Below are positions 18,487-29,367 of a stretch of 64,000 bases of DNA, one piece after another; position 1 is the first letter of the stretch, and the number at the start of each line of letters is the position of its first letter. The translations under genes and the position numbers were made by a program. Origin of the DNA: Geothermobacter ehrlichii (GTDB lineage Bacteria > Desulfobacterota > Desulfuromonadia > Desulfuromonadales > Geothermobacteraceae); NCBI RefSeq assembly GCF_008124615.1, contig NZ_VNIB01000004.1, positions 62,001-126,000 on the forward strand, given 5' to 3'. The notes below the pieces were generated by a model that ran no database searches, had not been told where the DNA came from, and worked only from the letters and a program-made list of their open reading frames with translations.

Positions 18487-19784
18487 CCCGAACCCGGCTG
18501 GGACAGAAGGAGATCGCCCTTTTCTTCTTTCCCCTGCTGCTCAATGTGCAGCTGATGAGCGTCTCCCATACCGTCATCAACGGCGGACTGGCGCGACTCG
18601 AGGACTACGTCACCGCCCTGGCCGGCTTTTCCGTCGCCATGGTGGTGCACCTCTTCGTCGCCTCTCCCTCCTACCAGAACCACACGGTCACCATCGCCAT
18701 GGTCCGCGGCCGCCGGTCGTGGCGGGGCGTGCTCCTCTTCGTGCTGCTGGTCGCCGCCTATGTCGCCGCCATGCTCGGCCTCATGGCCTTCACGCCGGTG
18801 GGCATCTGGGTGCTCGAACGGCTGCTCGGCGCTCCGCCGGAGGTGGTGAAGGAAGCGCGACGGGCCCTCGGCATCCTTTTCATCCTCCCCTTCTTCACCG
18901 GCCTGCGCGGCTTCTGCCAGGGGTTGGTGATCCGGGCCCGGCGCACCGGTCTGGTCTCCCTGGCCACCGGCGTCCGGGTGGGAGGACTCTTCATGCTGCT
19001 CGCCTGGGGCGACGATCACTTCTCCGGCGCCGCCCTGGGGGCCTTCGCCCTGGTCGGCTGCGTGATCATCGAGACCCTGGTGATGATCTTTCTCGCCTGG
19101 CGCATCCACCAGCCGCTGCCGGCCGACGATGCGGAAGAATCGACCGGCGCCATTCTGCGCTACGCCTTTCCCCTGGCCTGGTCGTCGTGCCTGCAGCAGA
19201 CCATTCCGCTGCTGATCAACGCCATTCTCGGCCGGCTGCCCGACGCCGCCATGGCCCTGGCCGCCTTCGGCGTCATCCGCGGCCTGCTCTTTCTCCTCGC
19301 CGGTCCCATGCGCAACCTGCAGCAGGCCTACCTGACCCTTGTTCGGCAGGACGACGATTACCGGGCGCTGGTACGCTTCCACTTCCGGGTCGCCAGCGGC
19401 ATGGGTCTGCTGTTGCTGGTAGTGGCCGGCCCCCTGTCGCAGCCGGTGCTGGGCGATCTGCTCGGCGTTGCCCCCGACCTGCGGCGCTACCTGGCTCCGG
19501 CCCTGGCCTGCTGCGCCGTCTTTCCGCTGCTCTACGGCGGCAGCAACCTGCTGCGCGGCTGGTTCGCCGGCGCCCGCCGCACCGGTCAGCTCGGCCGCTC
19601 GACCCTGGTCAAATGCCTTTTCATGCTGCTCTGCTGGCCGCTGCTGACCCGATGGCCACTACCCGTCACCGGCATTCTGGTCGGGATTCTGCTGCTGCTG
19701 GCCGCCGAAGGGGTGGAACTCTCCTACCTGCGCCTGCAGCGCCAGAAACTGCCGCCTGAGTTGCAACAGCTGGTGCCGCGCTAA
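18483..19784 (+). CDS. MOP-superfamily membrane protein resembling ANKH (progressive ankylosis) transporters
   Basis: 433 aa, about 12 hydrophobic segments, with the MATE/MOP two-half layout. The N-terminal stretch with VINGGLARLEDYVTALAGFS, followed by a conserved loop and RGRRSWRGVL, looks more like vertebrate ANKH ([20 protein letters not shown]) than ordinary NorM-type MATE pumps; this comparison is from memory, not an alignment. ANKH exports citrate, ATP or pyrophosphate-related anions. The GTG at 18483 overlaps the phosphatase stop. The substrate of bacterial homologues is unknown to me. An ordinary polysaccharide or drug MATE-like transporter is the alternative. Confidence 0.72.
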   Translation: MTRTRLGQKEIALFFFPLLLNVQLMSVSHTVINGGLARLEDYVTALAGFSVAMVVHLFVASPSYQNHTVTIAMVRGRRSWRGVLLFVLLVAAYVAAMLGLMAFTPVGIWVLERLLGAPPEVVKEARRALGILFILPFFTGLRGFCQGLVIRARRTGLVSLATGVRVGGLFMLLAWGDDHFSGAALGAFALVGCVIIETLVMIFLAWRIHQPLPADDAEESTGAILRYAFPLAWSSCLQQTIPLLINAILGRLPDAAMALAAFGVIRGLLFLLAGPMRNLQQAYLTLVRQDDDYRALVRFHFRVASGMGLLLLVVAGPLSQPVLGDLLGVAPDLRRYLAPALACCAVFPLLYGGSNLLRGWFAGARRTGQLGRSTLVKCLFMLLCWPLLTRWPLPVTGILVGILLLLAAEGVELSYLRLQRQKLPPELQQLVPR

Positions 19785-19917
19785 CGGCTGACAAAACAAC
19801 CGCCTTCTGTTCCCCCCGTACCGCCCACCAGCTCAACCCGACAGTCGGCTGCCAAGCGACCCCATAGAACCGCTATTTCTTGACCGGAAAATACGGCGAT
19901 TTGCCGGTTGGGGTAGA

Positions 19918-20121
19918 ATGAAAGGCATGGAACACAAAAAGCATCCCTGCCCCGACTGCCGCATGTGTCAATGGTGTTCGGACGACCGCTGCCGCATCTG
20001 TCTGCGCACCGGCAGCTGCCGGAAAAAGCTCTCGCTGGCGGAGCAGATCGCCCTGTACGAGGCGCTGAACGCGGAAGAGAAATCCACGAAAGGGAAAAAT
20101 TCGGTTGAAACATCCGGATAA
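19918..20121 (+). CDS. Small cysteine-rich protein of unknown function
   Basis: 67 aa. Residues about 11-34 contain seven cysteines in the pattern C-x2-C-x2-C-x2-C-x4-C-x2-C-x5-C, which could bind one or two zinc or iron-sulfur centres. The rest is basic then charged. GGGGT lies 4 bp before ATG 19918; ATG 19927 is an alternative. It is 18 bp upstream of an ArsR-type regulator on the same strand, so the two may be co-transcribed. I do not recognise the family. Confidence 0.65.
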   Translation: MKGMEHKKHPCPDCRMCQWCSDDRCRICLRTGSCRKKLSLAEQIALYEALNAEEKSTKGKNSVETSG

Positions 20122-20139
20122 ACGGATAGAATTCGGTTC

Positions 20140-20523
20140 ATGCGCGAATTCGCCCGTTTTTTCAAAGCCCTGTCCGATCCCACCAGGCTGCGCATCCTGC
20201 TGCTGCTGACCCGGGGTGAACTTTCGGTCGGCGACCTGACCCGGGCGCTGAAGCTGCCGCAGTCGACCGTCTCGCGCCATCTGGCCTACCTGCGCGCCGC
20301 CGGCTGGGTGGACGACCGCCGCGACGGCGTCCGGATCATCTACCGACTGGTCAAGTCGGGCATGGACATACAGCGACGGATGCTCTTTCTGCTGGAGAAG
20401 GAACTGTTCGAAGTGCCGGAAATCCAGAAGGATTTCGAAAACCTGGCCCGCCTCGACGAACCCGGGCCGAAAGTGACCCGCCCCCGCAAGACCGGCATTC
20501 TCCCCGACCGTTCCTATCGCTGA
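20140..20523 (+). CDS. ArsR-family transcriptional regulator
   Basis: 127 aa. A winged-helix ArsR fold is clear: FFKALSDPTRLRILLLLTRGELSVGDLTRAL (residues 7-37), then the recognition helix LPQSTVSRHLAYLRAAGWV. No cysteine is present, so classical ArsR/SmtB metal sites are absent. The C-terminal extension (about 85-127) is charged and basic. It converges with wrbA, whose stop lies 17 bp away. The likely targets are its own operon or the adjacent wrbA/doxX genes, which is inference only. Confidence 0.9.
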   Translation: MREFARFFKALSDPTRLRILLLLTRGELSVGDLTRALKLPQSTVSRHLAYLRAAGWVDDRRDGVRIIYRLVKSGMDIQRRMLFLLEKELFEVPEIQKDFENLARLDEPGPKVTRPRKTGILPDRSYR

Positions 20524-20539
20524 ACAACCATTTTTTTGA

Positions 20540-21166
20540 TCATGACGTACCACGCTTGAGCCGGGCTGCGATCTCGGCCACATGCCGCCCCTGGTAACGG
20601 GCGATGGCCAGCTCGTTTTCGCTCGGCATGCGCGAACCGTCGATTCCGGCCAGGGTGGTGGCCCCATAGGGGGTCCCACCGGTAATCTCGTCCATGTTCA
20701 GCAGGCGCTGTTCGGCATAGGGAACCCCGACCACGATCATGCCTTGATGCAGCAGGGTGGTGTGAAAACTGGTCAGGGTCGTCTCCTGGCCACCATGCTG
20801 AGTGGCGGTGGAGGCGAAAACGCTACCGACCTTGCCGACCAGTCTGCCCTGCATCCACAGGTCGCCGGTCTGGTCGAGGAAATTGCGCATCTGCGCGGCC
20901 ATGTTGCCAAAACGGGTCGGGGTGCCAAAGATGATGGCATCCGCCTCGGCCAGATCGGCCGGGTCGGCGAACGGGACATGGGCGAAACCCTGGCGCGGGG
21001 CCACGGCTCCCGATTTTTCCAGCGCCTCTTGGGACATCAGTTCGGGCACCTGCAACAGGCGTACCTCGGTTTTTTCGACCAGCCGTGCCCCTTCGGCCAC
21101 CGCTTCGGCCATCCGGTAGACATGACCATAGGTGCTGTAGAAAACTACCTGAACTTGGGTCGTCAT
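20540..21166 (-). CDS. wrbA: NAD(P)H:quinone oxidoreductase WrbA (type IV)
   Basis: 208 aa flavodoxin-like enzyme that reduces quinones by two electrons. The FMN phosphate loop [20 protein letters not shown] (residues 8-27), [22 protein letters not shown] (about 81-102) and [13 protein letters not shown] (about 118-130) are diagnostic WrbA blocks. AAGGAGAG precedes the ATG. A hairpin terminator separates it from doxX upstream, so at least part of its expression is independent. Confidence 0.96.
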   Translation of the reverse strand: MTTQVQVVFYSTYGHVYRMAEAVAEGARLVEKTEVRLLQVPELMSQEALEKSGAVAPRQGFAHVPFADPADLAEADAIIFGTPTRFGNMAAQMRNFLDQTGDLWMQGRLVGKVGSVFASTATQHGGQETTLTSFHTTLLHQGMIVVGVPYAEQRLLNMDEITGGTPYGATTLAGIDGSRMPSENELAIARYQGRHVAEIAARLKRGTS

Positions 21167-21206
21167 CGTTTCTCTCCTTCTGGTTTCAGGTCAGGTCGAG
21201 CGGCAG

Positions 21207-21233
21207 AAAAAACGGGAACTGTCCCTGTTTTTT
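21207..21233 (-). terminator. Terminator between doxX and wrbA
   Basis: The near-symmetrical A6-CGGGA-ACTG-TCCCTG-T6 sequence starts at the doxX stop codon. On the minus strand it is a GGGA/TCCC stem followed by T6. It is short, but the T-tract is strong. Confidence 0.7.
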
Positions 21234-21679
21234 CAATCCCGGTTGGAGATGCCGCGATCGACCGACAGGGCGCCGCCCCCCTTGATCATCAGGGCAACGG
21301 CCAGGCCCAGGGCCAGCAGATGGTACTCGAAGCCTTCCCCCTGCTGGCTGCCGAACCAATTCATGAAGAAACCGTTGCGCCAGTGGACCATGACGATGGC
21401 GCCGGTCATCACCGCCGCTACGCCGAGGGCGCCAACACGGGTGAGAAAACCGGCGATCAGCCCCAGAGCGCCAAGGGATTCGGCGAGGATCACCAGCACC
21501 GCCAGCACGCCGGGCAATCCCATGGTGGCGGTGAAATACCGGTAGGTGCCGACAAAACCGTGACCGCCGAACAGGCCGAAGGTCTTTTGCAGGCCGTGCG
21601 GCAGCATGACCAGCCCCAGCGCCAGACGCATCACCAGGGCTGCGACATCATTTTCAGTTGTCAGAATTCTTTTCAGCAT
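21233..21679 (-). CDS. DoxX-family membrane protein
   Basis: 148 aa with four membrane helices. The pattern LVMRLALGLVMLPHGLQKTFG at the N-terminus and the AESLGALGLIAGFLTRVGALG helix (about 67-87) match the DoxX/YphA group, whose members associate with quinone-linked or stress redox functions. AGAGG lies 6 bp before the ATG. It precedes wrbA on the same strand, a pairing that fits a quinone/redox role but is not proof. Confidence 0.87.
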   Translation of the reverse strand: MLKRILTTENDVAALVMRLALGLVMLPHGLQKTFGLFGGHGFVGTYRYFTATMGLPGVLAVLVILAESLGALGLIAGFLTRVGALGVAAVMTGAIVMVHWRNGFFMNWFGSQQGEGFEYHLLALGLAVALMIKGGGALSVDRGISNRD

Positions 21680-21710
21680 TTCGAACCTCTTTCAGTAGCC
21701 GGTTGACAAG

Positions 21711-21841
21711 CCAGGCTGCTGAAAGAGGCGGGAGGCAAGGTATCCGAAATCGCGAGGCAGAAGGCGAACTTGTTGGCACGGTACGTCGAATGCCGAGAAA
21801 TATGGATAACGCCGCCAGACAAGTCTTTTTCAGCAGTCCGG
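21711..21841 (+). repeat. Family B intergenic repeat, copy B1
   Basis: 131 bp upstream of doxX. The ends are inverted repeats: CCAGGCTGCTGAAAGAGG on the left and AGTCTTTTTCAGCAGTCCGG on the right. The interior contains GTACGTCGAATGCCGAGAAAT and GGATAACGCCGCCAGAC, which align base by base with the copy at 60438-60579. A further CTCTTTCAGTAGCC at 21688 extends the palindrome on the left side. Confidence 0.8.
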
Positions 21842-21866
21842 GAGCGGCCAGTTGGCCGCTCCTCCA
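21841..21866. terminator. Perfect hairpin at the edge of repeat B1 (possible asnS terminator)
   Basis: GGAGCGGCCA and TGGCCGCTCC form a perfect 10-bp stem with a 2-base spacer. T-tracts on either side are weak, so it could be a Rho-independent terminator or just a stable palindrome belonging to the repeat. Confidence 0.4.
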
Positions 21867-21924
21867 GTTTAACCCGAATCGGCTTCGCCGCATCCGGCGA
21901 CGAAAGAAAGTCCGCTGCGGCCGG

Positions 21925-23325
21925 TCAGAATTCGGCGTGGCCGGGCGTGCGGGGGAAGGGGATGACGTCGCGGATGTTCTCCATGCCGGTGACATACATC
22001 AGCAGACGTTCAAAGCCGAGACCGAAGCCGGCGTGGGGGCAGCTGCCCCAGCGGCGAATGTCACGATACCACCATAGCGGCGCCGCATCCATGCCGAGCT
22101 CGGCCATACGCGCGTCGAGCCGCTCCAAACGCTCCTCGCGCTGAGAACCGCCGATGATCTCGCCGACGCGCGGTACCAGCAGGTCCATGGCGGCGACGGT
22201 TCTGCCGTCGTCGTTCTGGCGCATGTAGAAGGCCTTGATCTCCTTCGGATAGTCGGTAACGAAGACCGGACCGCCGACCAACTGTTCGGTCAGCCAGCGC
22301 TCGTGCTCCGACTGCAGGTCGCAGCCCCACTCGACCGGGAATTCGAAGCTCTGCCCCGACTTCTGCAACAGCTCGATGGCCCGGGTATAGCTCATGCGCT
22401 CGAAACGGGCGTCGGCCAGAGCCTGCAGCCTGTCGATCAGCCCCCTCTCGATGCGCTGGTCGAAAAAGTCGAGATCGTCGGCGCACTCCTCGAGCACCGA
22501 CTTCACCAGGTAGCGCAGAAACGCCTCGGCCAGGTCACAGTCGGCCGCCAGGTCGCAGAAGGCCATCTCCGGTTCGATCATCCAGAATTCAGCGGCGTGA
22601 CGGCTGGTGTTGGAGTTTTCCGCCCGAAAGGTCGGGCCGAAGGTGTAGACATCGGTGAAGGCGGTGGCGAACAGTTCCGCCTCCAGCTGCCCGGAAACGG
22701 TCAGCCCGGTTCGCTGGCCGAAGAAATCGCGGCGAAAATCGACCCGTCCCCGCTCCCGCGGCGGATTGTCGGCATCGAGGGTGGTAACCCGAAAGAGCTC
22801 CCCGGCACCCTCGCAGTCGCTGGCGGTGATGATGGGGGTCTGCACGTAGAGGAAGCCGCGCTCCTGAAAGAAGCGGTGCACGGCGAAGGCCAGGCGGCTG
22901 CGGACCCGGAAGACGGCGCCGAAACTGTTGGTGCGCGGCCGCAGATGGGCGATTGAGCGCAGAAACTCGAAACTGTGCCGCTTTTTCTGCAGCGGATAGT
23001 CGGGACCGGCCTCGCCGAGCAGGTCGATCGTCTCGGCCTTCAGCTCCACCGCCTGACCGCTGGCGGGCGATTCGACCAGGTCGCCGCTGGCGACGATGCA
23101 AGCGCCGGTCGACAGTTTTTCGAGAACCCCGGCGAGGGGGCCGGCACTGTCGGCCACAACCTGCAGGCTGGCAAAGCAGCTGCCGTCATTCACCGCCAGA
23201 AAGCTGACTTCCTTGCCGCGGCGGACGGTTCGGATCCAGCCCCGGACGGTGACCCCGGCTTCGGGCTTCGCCGTCCGCAACAATTCGACAATCCGTCGGC
23301 GCGAATCCTTGTGTGAATGAACCAT
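21925..23325 (-). CDS. asnS: Asparaginyl-tRNA synthetase
   Basis: 466 aa class IIb synthetase. An OB-fold anticodon domain (about 15-115, [24 protein letters not shown]) precedes the catalytic core. The core has motif 2 [24 protein letters not shown] near residue 225 and motif 3 [15 protein letters not shown] near 435. [27 protein letters not shown] and the [13 protein letters not shown] block separate AsnRS from AspRS and LysRS. ATG 23325 follows AAGGAGAAG with about 8-10 bp spacing; a TTG two codons upstream is possible. Confidence 0.97.
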   Translation of the reverse strand: MVHSHKDSRRRIVELLRTAKPEAGVTVRGWIRTVRRGKEVSFLAVNDGSCFASLQVVADSAGPLAGVLEKLSTGACIVASGDLVESPASGQAVELKAETIDLLGEAGPDYPLQKKRHSFEFLRSIAHLRPRTNSFGAVFRVRSRLAFAVHRFFQERGFLYVQTPIITASDCEGAGELFRVTTLDADNPPRERGRVDFRRDFFGQRTGLTVSGQLEAELFATAFTDVYTFGPTFRAENSNTSRHAAEFWMIEPEMAFCDLAADCDLAEAFLRYLVKSVLEECADDLDFFDQRIERGLIDRLQALADARFERMSYTRAIELLQKSGQSFEFPVEWGCDLQSEHERWLTEQLVGGPVFVTDYPKEIKAFYMRQNDDGRTVAAMDLLVPRVGEIIGGSQREERLERLDARMAELGMDAAPLWWYRDIRRWGSCPHAGFGLGFERLLMYVTGMENIRDVIPFPRTPGHAEF

Positions 23326-23494
23326 ACGCAATCTTCTCCTTCTGCGGATTTCACATCCGGCCGTCCCACCCTCCGGCCCGGTTGCGGGCGACCAATCCGG
23401 GCCACCGGCCGTTTGACAAGCGGAACGCCTCGGCTAGATTTGAAAAAAGGCCTTTTTCGCCCTGCCACACAAAAGTATGCCATGAGGAGGCGCC

Positions 23495-23929
23495 ATGACC
23501 AAGACAATCAGGGATGTCATCAGCAGCAAGGGCAACAGGGTACTCGGCATTTCGTCCGGTGCGACGGTCTACCAGGCGCTGGAGAAGATGGCGGAAAACA
23601 ACGTCGGCGCCCTGGTGGTCAAGGGGAGCGATGAGGTTGTCGGCATCATCTCGGAACGGGACTACGCCCGCAAGGTGATCTTGCGGGGGCTCTCCTCGCT
23701 GAACACGCCGGTGGAGAAGATCATGACCACCGACGTCTGCTACATCACGCCGGACAACACGGTCGAGGAAGGCCTGGCGCTGATGACCGACAAGCGCTGC
23801 CGGCACCTGCCGGTCCTGGAAAAGGGCGAAATGATCGGTCTGGTTTCAATCGGCGATCTGGTCAAGGCGCAGGTAGCCGAAAAGGAATTCATCATCGCCC
23901 AGCTCGAAAACTACATCCGCAGCGGCTAG
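23495..23929 (+). CDS. Tandem CBS-domain protein
   Basis: 144 aa consisting almost wholly of two CBS motifs (about residues 6-62 and 73-130). The second contains the ligand-binding pattern CRHLPVLEKGEMIGLVSIGDL. CBS pairs bind adenosyl nucleotides as energy or redox sensors, often controlling partner enzymes or channels. GAGGAGG precedes the ATG. The gene stands alone and is followed by a strong terminator; its partner is unknown. Confidence 0.92.
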   Translation: MTKTIRDVISSKGNRVLGISSGATVYQALEKMAENNVGALVVKGSDEVVGIISERDYARKVILRGLSSLNTPVEKIMTTDVCYITPDNTVEEGLALMTDKRCRHLPVLEKGEMIGLVSIGDLVKAQVAEKEFIIAQLENYIRSG

Positions 23930-23936
23930 ACAATCA

Positions 23937-23966
23937 GGGGCCTGTCATCACGACAGGCCCCTGTGT
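23937..23966 (+). terminator. Terminator after the CBS protein gene
   Basis: A perfect stem GGGGCCTGTC / GACAGGCCCC with a 5-base loop, followed by TGTGTTTGTTG. Confidence 0.88.
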
Positions 23967-23991
23967 TTGTTGACTGTTCGCGCCAGAACCC

Positions 23992-25578
<1,587 letters not shown>

Positions 25579-25598
25579 CTTGATTTTCCTCGCAAACG

Positions 25599-25621
25599 AA
25601 AAAAACGGGCCGCATGGCCCG
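25599..25621 (-). terminator. Terminator (minus strand) after the PAS kinase gene
   Basis: On the minus strand, CGGGCCATGCGGCCCG followed by T7. It lies between the kinase stop at 25658 and prfC, so the two minus-strand genes are separate units. Confidence 0.88.
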
Positions 25622-25657
25622 AAACTGGTGGATGTTAACGCAGGGGACGGGGTCGGG

Positions 25658-27517
25658 TCAATCGTCCTCTTCCCCGGGCGGACGCTGCGGCAGCAGGACG
25701 ATCACCAGGGTCCCCTTCCCCTTTTCGCTTTCGATCCGGATCTCGCCGCCGTGGGCGTCGACGATCATCTGCGCCACGCTCATGCCCAACCCGACTCCGG
25801 CGACCGCCGTGGTCGAACTGTCGGCGCGGTAGAACCGTTCGAACACATGGTTCTGCTCCTCCGGCGTCATGCCGATCCCCTGATCCTCGACCTCGAGCCG
25901 CAGGCAATCGCCCTCGATGCGCGCCCGAACGTGGATGTCGCCACCGTTGGGCGAATACTTGACGGCGTTGCTCAGCAGGTTGCCGACCAGCTGCTCGAAG
26001 CGGACCCGGTCGACCGGCCATATCAGGGGGCGGGACGCAACCTCCAGGTGCAAACGGTGTCCCTCGTCGCGGGGAAAGATTTCGGCTATGCGATCCAGAA
26101 GCTCACAGACATCGAACCGGTCCAAGTGCAGCACCAGCGGGTGTCCCGCCTCCCGGCGGCTGATATCGAGCAGGTCATCGACCATCCGCGCCAGGGCCTC
26201 GGCCTTCTGGTGGATGTAGCCGATGAACTCCCGGCTCTGCTCCGGCGAAAACTCCTCCAGCGGCCGGCTGGCGAGCAGCTCCGAGTACCCCATGATGGTG
26301 GTGATCGGCGTATGCAGCTCGTGCGCCGCCATGGCGAGAAATTCGCTCTTCATCCGTTCGACTTCGCGTTCGCGGGACACGTCCTGCACCAGGATGATGT
26401 GGCCGATCGTCTCCCCCTGCCGGTTGCGCAGGGGCGAACAGCGGGCCTGGTAAATTTTTCCGTGCAACTGCCCCTGGGGAGCGGGCCGGGGAAAATCGAA
26501 ATGCCCGATGCCGCTTTTTTTCTGCAGGCAGTCGAGCAACGGCGAAAGCAACCGGGTATCGGGGAGCACTTCCTCCAGCTTCAGACCCAGCGAAGACGCG
26601 GCGCTCAGCGAAAAGATCTCCTCCGCCGGTCGATTCATGTGCACCAGGCGACGCTCGTCGTCAACCACCAGCAGGCCGTCGGCCACCGAGCTGAGAATAC
26701 CGTCGATCTTCTCCCGCTCCGCCTCGGTCTCGGCCAGGGCCTGCCTGAGGGCGGTCTGTGCCCGCGTCTTTTCCGCCACTTCCTCGGCCAGCTTCTGGTT
26801 GGCCATGAGCAGCTGCCCCGTGCGCTCCTGCACCCGCAATTCGAGAATCTGGTGACTCTGCTTCAGCTCTTCCTCGGCCTTCTGGCGATCGAACCAGAAA
26901 CGCCTGGCCCGCACCAGCAGGATGAGGATGATCAGTAAAAGGCTGCTGCCAAGCCCGAAAAGGATCATCACCGAGTGCCGCGTCAGGCGACCGAGCCGCT
27001 GCTGGCTTTCGGTGATGTCGTAATAGACTTCCATGGCACCGCCGAAACCGTGCGGGGTCATTACCGGCACATAGGTCTCGACCACGTCCTGGTCGATATG
27101 CTGACCGTCGGCGGTGTAGTGATCCTTGCGTACAACTTTGGAAAAGATGTGTCCGCGGGCGACCTCCTGCAGAAAATAGGGGCGCTGGTTCACCCGGCCG
27201 ATCTCTTCCGGCAGGGTGGAATAGACGATCTTTCCGGTCGGGGAAAAGACTCGCAGCTTGATCAGTTTCGGGTCCTGCACCGCCAGTTCGATCTGCCGCA
27301 GAACATCGGGCGTCATCAGCTCGCTTCCAAGCCGCTTGTCATCCAGCCCGAGCGACCGCACCAGGAACGAAACCAGCCGCGCCGCCTCCACCTCCGTTTC
27401 CCGCGTCAACAGGTCACGGTAGGACGGATGGATGAAAACCAGCTGGTAGAGCGGCAACATGGTGACCAGCAGCAAAGAGATGATCAGCATGTTGCGCAGA
27501 AAGGCGATCCTGAACAT
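25658..27517 (-). CDS. Membrane PAS-domain sensor histidine kinase
   Basis: 619 aa. TM1 at residues about 10-28, a periplasmic sensor domain 30-180, TM2 about 182-203, a coiled coil 212-270, PAS 270-385, HisKA with the phospho-acceptor His399 in [12 protein letters not shown], and HATPase_c with [19 protein letters not shown] and GVGLGMSV. The H-box reads HELHTP rather than the usual HELRTP. ATG 27517 has AAGGA at 9 bp spacing; the in-frame ATG at 27559 has none. No response regulator is adjacent. The periplasmic domain has a [11 protein letters not shown] segment like double-Cache or s-Cache sensors. Confidence 0.92.
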   Translation of the reverse strand: MFRIAFLRNMLIISLLLVTMLPLYQLVFIHPSYRDLLTRETEVEAARLVSFLVRSLGLDDKRLGSELMTPDVLRQIELAVQDPKLIKLRVFSPTGKIVYSTLPEEIGRVNQRPYFLQEVARGHIFSKVVRKDHYTADGQHIDQDVVETYVPVMTPHGFGGAMEVYYDITESQQRLGRLTRHSVMILFGLGSSLLLIILILLVRARRFWFDRQKAEEELKQSHQILELRVQERTGQLLMANQKLAEEVAEKTRAQTALRQALAETEAEREKIDGILSSVADGLLVVDDERRLVHMNRPAEEIFSLSAASSLGLKLEEVLPDTRLLSPLLDCLQKKSGIGHFDFPRPAPQGQLHGKIYQARCSPLRNRQGETIGHIILVQDVSREREVERMKSEFLAMAAHELHTPITTIMGYSELLASRPLEEFSPEQSREFIGYIHQKAEALARMVDDLLDISRREAGHPLVLHLDRFDVCELLDRIAEIFPRDEGHRLHLEVASRPLIWPVDRVRFEQLVGNLLSNAVKYSPNGGDIHVRARIEGDCLRLEVEDQGIGMTPEEQNHVFERFYRADSSTTAVAGVGLGMSVAQMIVDAHGGEIRIESEKGKGTLVIVLLPQRPPGEEDD

Positions 27518-27649
27518 CGACGCGTCCTTGACCAGTACACATAAAAACAGGAAATTCATACGCCGGACCGAACGAGCGCGGAACAGCGGCCTCGTGCCAG
27601 ACGGCGGCAATGAAACCATACGGATTCAGCAAACAGTTTGTCACAAGCT

Positions 27650-27678
27650 TTGCAATTAGGCAATTTGTGGCATACTGA
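27650..27678 (+). promoter_or_regulatory. Sigma-70-like promoter for malQ
   Basis: TTGCAA (27650-27655), a 17-bp spacer and TACTGA (27673-27678), about 30 bp before the GTG start. Confidence 0.5.
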
Positions 27679-27708
27679 CTTTGCGGAAAATACGCGAGGA
27701 GAACAGCC

Positions 27709-29193
27709 GTGCAACGTACGAGCGGCCTGCTGCTGCACCTGACATCACTGCCCGGCCGGTTCGGTATCGGCGATCTCGGCGCAGAATCCCGGCGCTTCAT
27801 CGACTTTCTCGCCGCAGCAGGGCAGCGCTGGTGGCAACTGCTGCCTATCAATCCGACCGGCTACGGCAATTCTCCCTACAGCGCCTTCTCCGCCTTTGCC
27901 GGCAACCCTCTGCTCATATCGCCCGACGAGCTGGCTGCGGCCGGCGACCTGGACGAAGACGATCTGGCCGCCTGGCGGCTGGCTCCGGAACATACCGACT
28001 ACGGCCATGCCTGGCGCTGCCGGCGGCAGCTGCTGCCACAGGCGGCGGGCCGTTTCTTCCGGCAGGCCGGAAAGGCAAGAAAAGCAACTTTCGACACCTT
28101 CTGCGCCGAACAGGCCTTCTGGCTCAACGACTACGCCCTGTTCCAGGCCCTGCGCGAACATTTCGGCAACCGTGACTGGACACGCTGGCCGGAACCGATT
28201 CGCGACCGGCGGGAAGAAGCGCTGCGCAATTGGGGAGAACGGCTGGCCGGGCGCATCCTGCAGCTGAAATACGAACAGTTCGTCTTCTTCGAACAGTGGC
28301 GAAAACTGAAGAAACATGCCGGCCGGCACGGTATCGGCCTGTTCGGCGACATGCCCATCTTCGTCGCGCTCGATTCCGCCGACGTCTGGTGCAACCGGCC
28401 TCTCTTCCGTCTTGACGGACAGGGGCAACCGACCGCCGTCGCCGGCGTGCCGCCCGACTATTTCAGCGAGCGGGGACAGCGCTGGGGCACCCCCCTCTAC
28501 GACTGGCCGGCGCACCAGGCCCAGGACTTCTCCTGGTGGAAGGCCCGCCTGCGCTGGAACCTGCAGCTTTTCGAACTGCTGCGCATCGATCATTTCCGCG
28601 GTTTCGCCGCCTGCTGGGTCATCCCGGCCGACAGCGAAGACGCCACCGGCGGCGCCTGGGAACAGGTGCCCGGCGACCGGCTCTTCCGCTCCCTGACCGA
28701 CGAACTGGGCGTCCTGCCCCTGGTCGCCGAGGATCTGGGGATCATCACCGACGATGTAACGGCGCTGAAAAGACGCTGGGGCTGGCCGGGAATGAAAGTC
28801 CTGCAGTTCGCCTTCGATTCCGGTCCCGACAACCCCTACCTGCCGCACAACCATGAGGAAAACTGCGTTGTCTACACCGGCACTCACGACAACGACACAA
28901 CCCTCGGCTGGTGGCAAAAACTGGACGGGCATGCCAGAAACCGGGTCCGGTCCTACCTGATGCGCTCCTGCCGCGACATGCCGCGGGAGCTGATCCGCGA
29001 AGCGATGGCCAGTGTCGCCCGCCTCTGCATCCTGCCGGTACAGGACATCCTGGCCCTTCCGTCGACGGCACGCATGAACCGACCCGGTGCACCAAGCGGC
29101 AACTGGACCTGGCGGCTGCCGGACGATGCCCTGACCGATGCGCTGGCGTCCGAACTGCGCCGGCTGACCGAGCGCTACGGCCGCCTCGCCTGA
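27709..29193 (+). CDS. malQ: 4-alpha-glucanotransferase (amylomaltase)
   Basis: 494 aa GH77 enzyme that transfers glucan segments between maltodextrins. Family blocks: GLLLHLTSLPGRFGIGDLG (N-terminus), WWQLLPINPTGYGNSPY (about 41-57), the nucleophile Asp in LLRIDHFRGFAACW (about 285-298), the acid/base Glu in PLVAEDLGIITDDV (about 337-350) and GTHDNDTT (about 387-394). The start is GTG 27709, with GAGGAG 7-8 bp upstream. It stands alone, suggesting glycogen or maltodextrin turnover elsewhere in the genome. Confidence 0.97.
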   Translation: MQRTSGLLLHLTSLPGRFGIGDLGAESRRFIDFLAAAGQRWWQLLPINPTGYGNSPYSAFSAFAGNPLLISPDELAAAGDLDEDDLAAWRLAPEHTDYGHAWRCRRQLLPQAAGRFFRQAGKARKATFDTFCAEQAFWLNDYALFQALREHFGNRDWTRWPEPIRDRREEALRNWGERLAGRILQLKYEQFVFFEQWRKLKKHAGRHGIGLFGDMPIFVALDSADVWCNRPLFRLDGQGQPTAVAGVPPDYFSERGQRWGTPLYDWPAHQAQDFSWWKARLRWNLQLFELLRIDHFRGFAACWVIPADSEDATGGAWEQVPGDRLFRSLTDELGVLPLVAEDLGIITDDVTALKRRWGWPGMKVLQFAFDSGPDNPYLPHNHEENCVVYTGTHDNDTTLGWWQKLDGHARNRVRSYLMRSCRDMPRELIREAMASVARLCILPVQDILALPSTARMNRPGAPSGNWTWRLPDDALTDALASELRRLTERYGRLA

Positions 29194-29367
29194 ACCTCCC
29201 CCTTTCCGGTCGGCGGAGTCCTTCATGCAGGCAGGCGGAACAGGGCGGCAAAGCACGTCGTGCGGCCCCGACAAGACTTGTCTGCAACCGCCCGCCATGG
29301 TAGAGTTGGGACTGTTTAACCTACCCAACAACCTGGTCGCACCAGGAATCCAGACTGGAGGCACATC

